NCBI GenBank assembly: GCA_035515075.1
Contig: DATJBZ010000020.1
Span: forward strand, 1 to 33,781
From: Moheibacter sp035515075
GTDB taxonomy: Bacteria > Bacteroidota > Bacteroidia > Flavobacteriales > Weeksellaceae
Reading direction: 5' to 3'
Length of the DNA stretch: 33,781 nt
Shown: positions 32,879-33,781 of the stretch, one piece after another
How positions within the stretch are numbered: position 1 is the first letter of the stretch
Layout: the number at the start of each line of letters is the position of its first letter
Translations under genes and position numbers: made by a program
The notes under the pieces: model-generated
Databases searched by the model: none
Told to the model about the DNA's origin: nothing
What the model saw: only the letters and a program-made list of their open reading frames with translations

Positions 32879-33781
32879 TTTGATTTTATTTTTTCTGTTG
32901 AATTATTTTCTGTTGCATTCATTTTTGCCTTCCTACTCTTCTCAAATTGTTTATATCCCAAAATATCCAGGACATCTTCATGCGATTGTTGTTCGGAAAA
33001 CACTTCTACATTGTGATCTTCATCGATCAATAAGTATTTGGGTTGCGGCATTAAACAATGATGAACACCGCCAAAACCGCCAATATTATCTTGATAGGCA
33101 CCGGTATTAAAAAAACCTACATACAAAGGTTTATTTGCATTAAACTTGGGTAAATAAATCGCGTTCACATGTTGTTCTGAGTTGTAGTAATCATCACTAT
33201 CACAGGTCAAACCACCCAATAAAACACGTTCATATCGGTCGTGCCAACGGTTTACGGGGAACAACACAAAGCGTTTATTGATTGCCCACGCATCAGGTAA
33301 AGTTGTCATAAATGAGGAATTAATCATGTTCCAAGATTCACGGTCGTTTTGTTTTTTCTGTTGCAAAACTTTGTAAATCACGGCACCGCTCTCTCCTACT
33401 GTAAATGATCCAAATTCAGTGAAAATATGAGGAACAGGAACTTCCCATTCATCACATATAATTTGAATTTGATTCAAAATCTCTTCGACCATATATCCAT
33501 AATCAAACTCGAATCCTGGTGAGTTTTTCACGGGGAAACCTCCCCCGATATTTAAACTGTCCAAAGACGGGCAAACTTCTCTCAACTTCACATATACTTG
33601 CAAACATTTGGTCAATTCATTCCAATAATAGGAATTGTCTCGGATTCCCGTGTTGATGAAGAAATGCAACATTTTTAGCTTTACATTTTTTTCATCTTTT
33701 ACGTAATTATTATAAAAAGGAACAATGTCTTTGTATCCAATTCCCAAACGAGAGGTGTAAAATTCAAATTTTGGTTCTTCC
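32875..33781 (-). CDS. speA: Arginine decarboxylase, C-terminal part (5' end outside window)
   Basis: A PLP-dependent decarboxylase of the biosynthetic arginine decarboxylase type, making agmatine for polyamine synthesis. The visible part of about 302 residues begins with FYTSRLGIGYKDIVPFY. It includes SLNIGGGFPV (PLP-phosphate region), FTEFGSFTVGESG, the active-site segment GLTCDSDD (catalytic Cys) and FFNTGAYQD. The frame is open to the window edge, so the TTG at 33747 is not a start. Its TGA overlaps the ATG of the deoxyhypusine-synthase-like gene. It could be a related diamine decarboxylase, but the sequence layout favours SpeA. Confidence 0.88.
   Translation of the reverse strand, partial: EEPKFEFYTSRLGIGYKDIVPFYNNYVKDEKNVKLKMLHFFINTGIRDNSYYWNELTKCLQVYVKLREVCPSLDSLNIGGGFPVKNSPGFEFDYGYMVEEILNQIQIICDEWEVPVPHIFTEFGSFTVGESGAVIYKVLQQKKQNDRESWNMINSSFMTTLPDAWAINKRFVLFPVNRWHDRYERVLLGGLTCDSDDYYNSEQHVNAIYLPKFNANKPLYVGFFNTGAYQDNIGGFGGVHHCLMPQPKYLLIDEDHNVEVFSEQQSHEDVLDILGYKQFEKSRKAKMNATENNSTEKIKSK

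Overview
The window looks like a chromosome segment of a Bacteroidota bacterium, most likely in the Flavobacteriia. Supporting evidence is a fused lpxC-fabZ gene, a PorX-type regulator of the type IX secretion system, a Bacteroides-type tyrosine integrase, TAnnTTTG-like -7 promoter boxes and weak Shine-Dalgarno sites. A family-level guess (Crocinitomicaceae/Cryomorphaceae-like) would be speculative.

Left end, 1-574: the 3' end of a hipA-like kinase gene, a hairpin-forming dispersed repeat, and a stranded tRNA terminator. From 575 to 7473 lies a compact integrated element of about 6.9 kb, bounded by a perfect 15-bp direct repeat whose right copy is the 3' end of tRNA-Ser(GGA). It carries a tyrosine integrase, an unknown protein, an excisionase-like HTH protein, a small winged-helix-like protein, a RepA/KaiC-like ATPase, a zinc-finger/Toprim primase-like protein, a small GRPKG protein and a second unknown protein. 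Matching pairs of 11-bp-spaced CGTACA repeats sit near both ends. A perfect 18-bp dyad built of 9-bp units lies between the ATPase and primase-like genes and is a candidate replication origin or operator. No relaxase, capsid or obvious cargo gene is visible, so it resembles a minimal replicating integrative element or a satellite.

7460-20204 is core chromosome. tRNA-Ser and fabH precede a lipid A/cell-envelope operon on the minus strand (HD phosphohydrolase, lpxD, lpxC-fabZ, lpxA, efp). Divergent from it run porX, tsaE, ald and a small membrane protein. Citrate synthase and enolase follow on the minus strand.

20411-23623 is a probable accessory islet on the minus strand. It holds an unknown 152-aa protein, two kinds of dispersed hairpin repeat, a WYL-domain regulator, an Rnl2-family RNA ligase with all catalytic motifs, and a secreted protein made of six VDSF repeats. 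23778-33781 returns to ordinary chromosome: a membrane protein, an Lrp/AsnC regulator, a 1532-aa TamB-like protein, tsaD-rsmE, a YceI-family protein, and a translationally coupled arginine decarboxylase/deoxyhypusine-synthase-like pair for polyamine synthesis. The arginine decarboxylase runs off the window.

All calls come from reading sequence and motifs; no database search was run.
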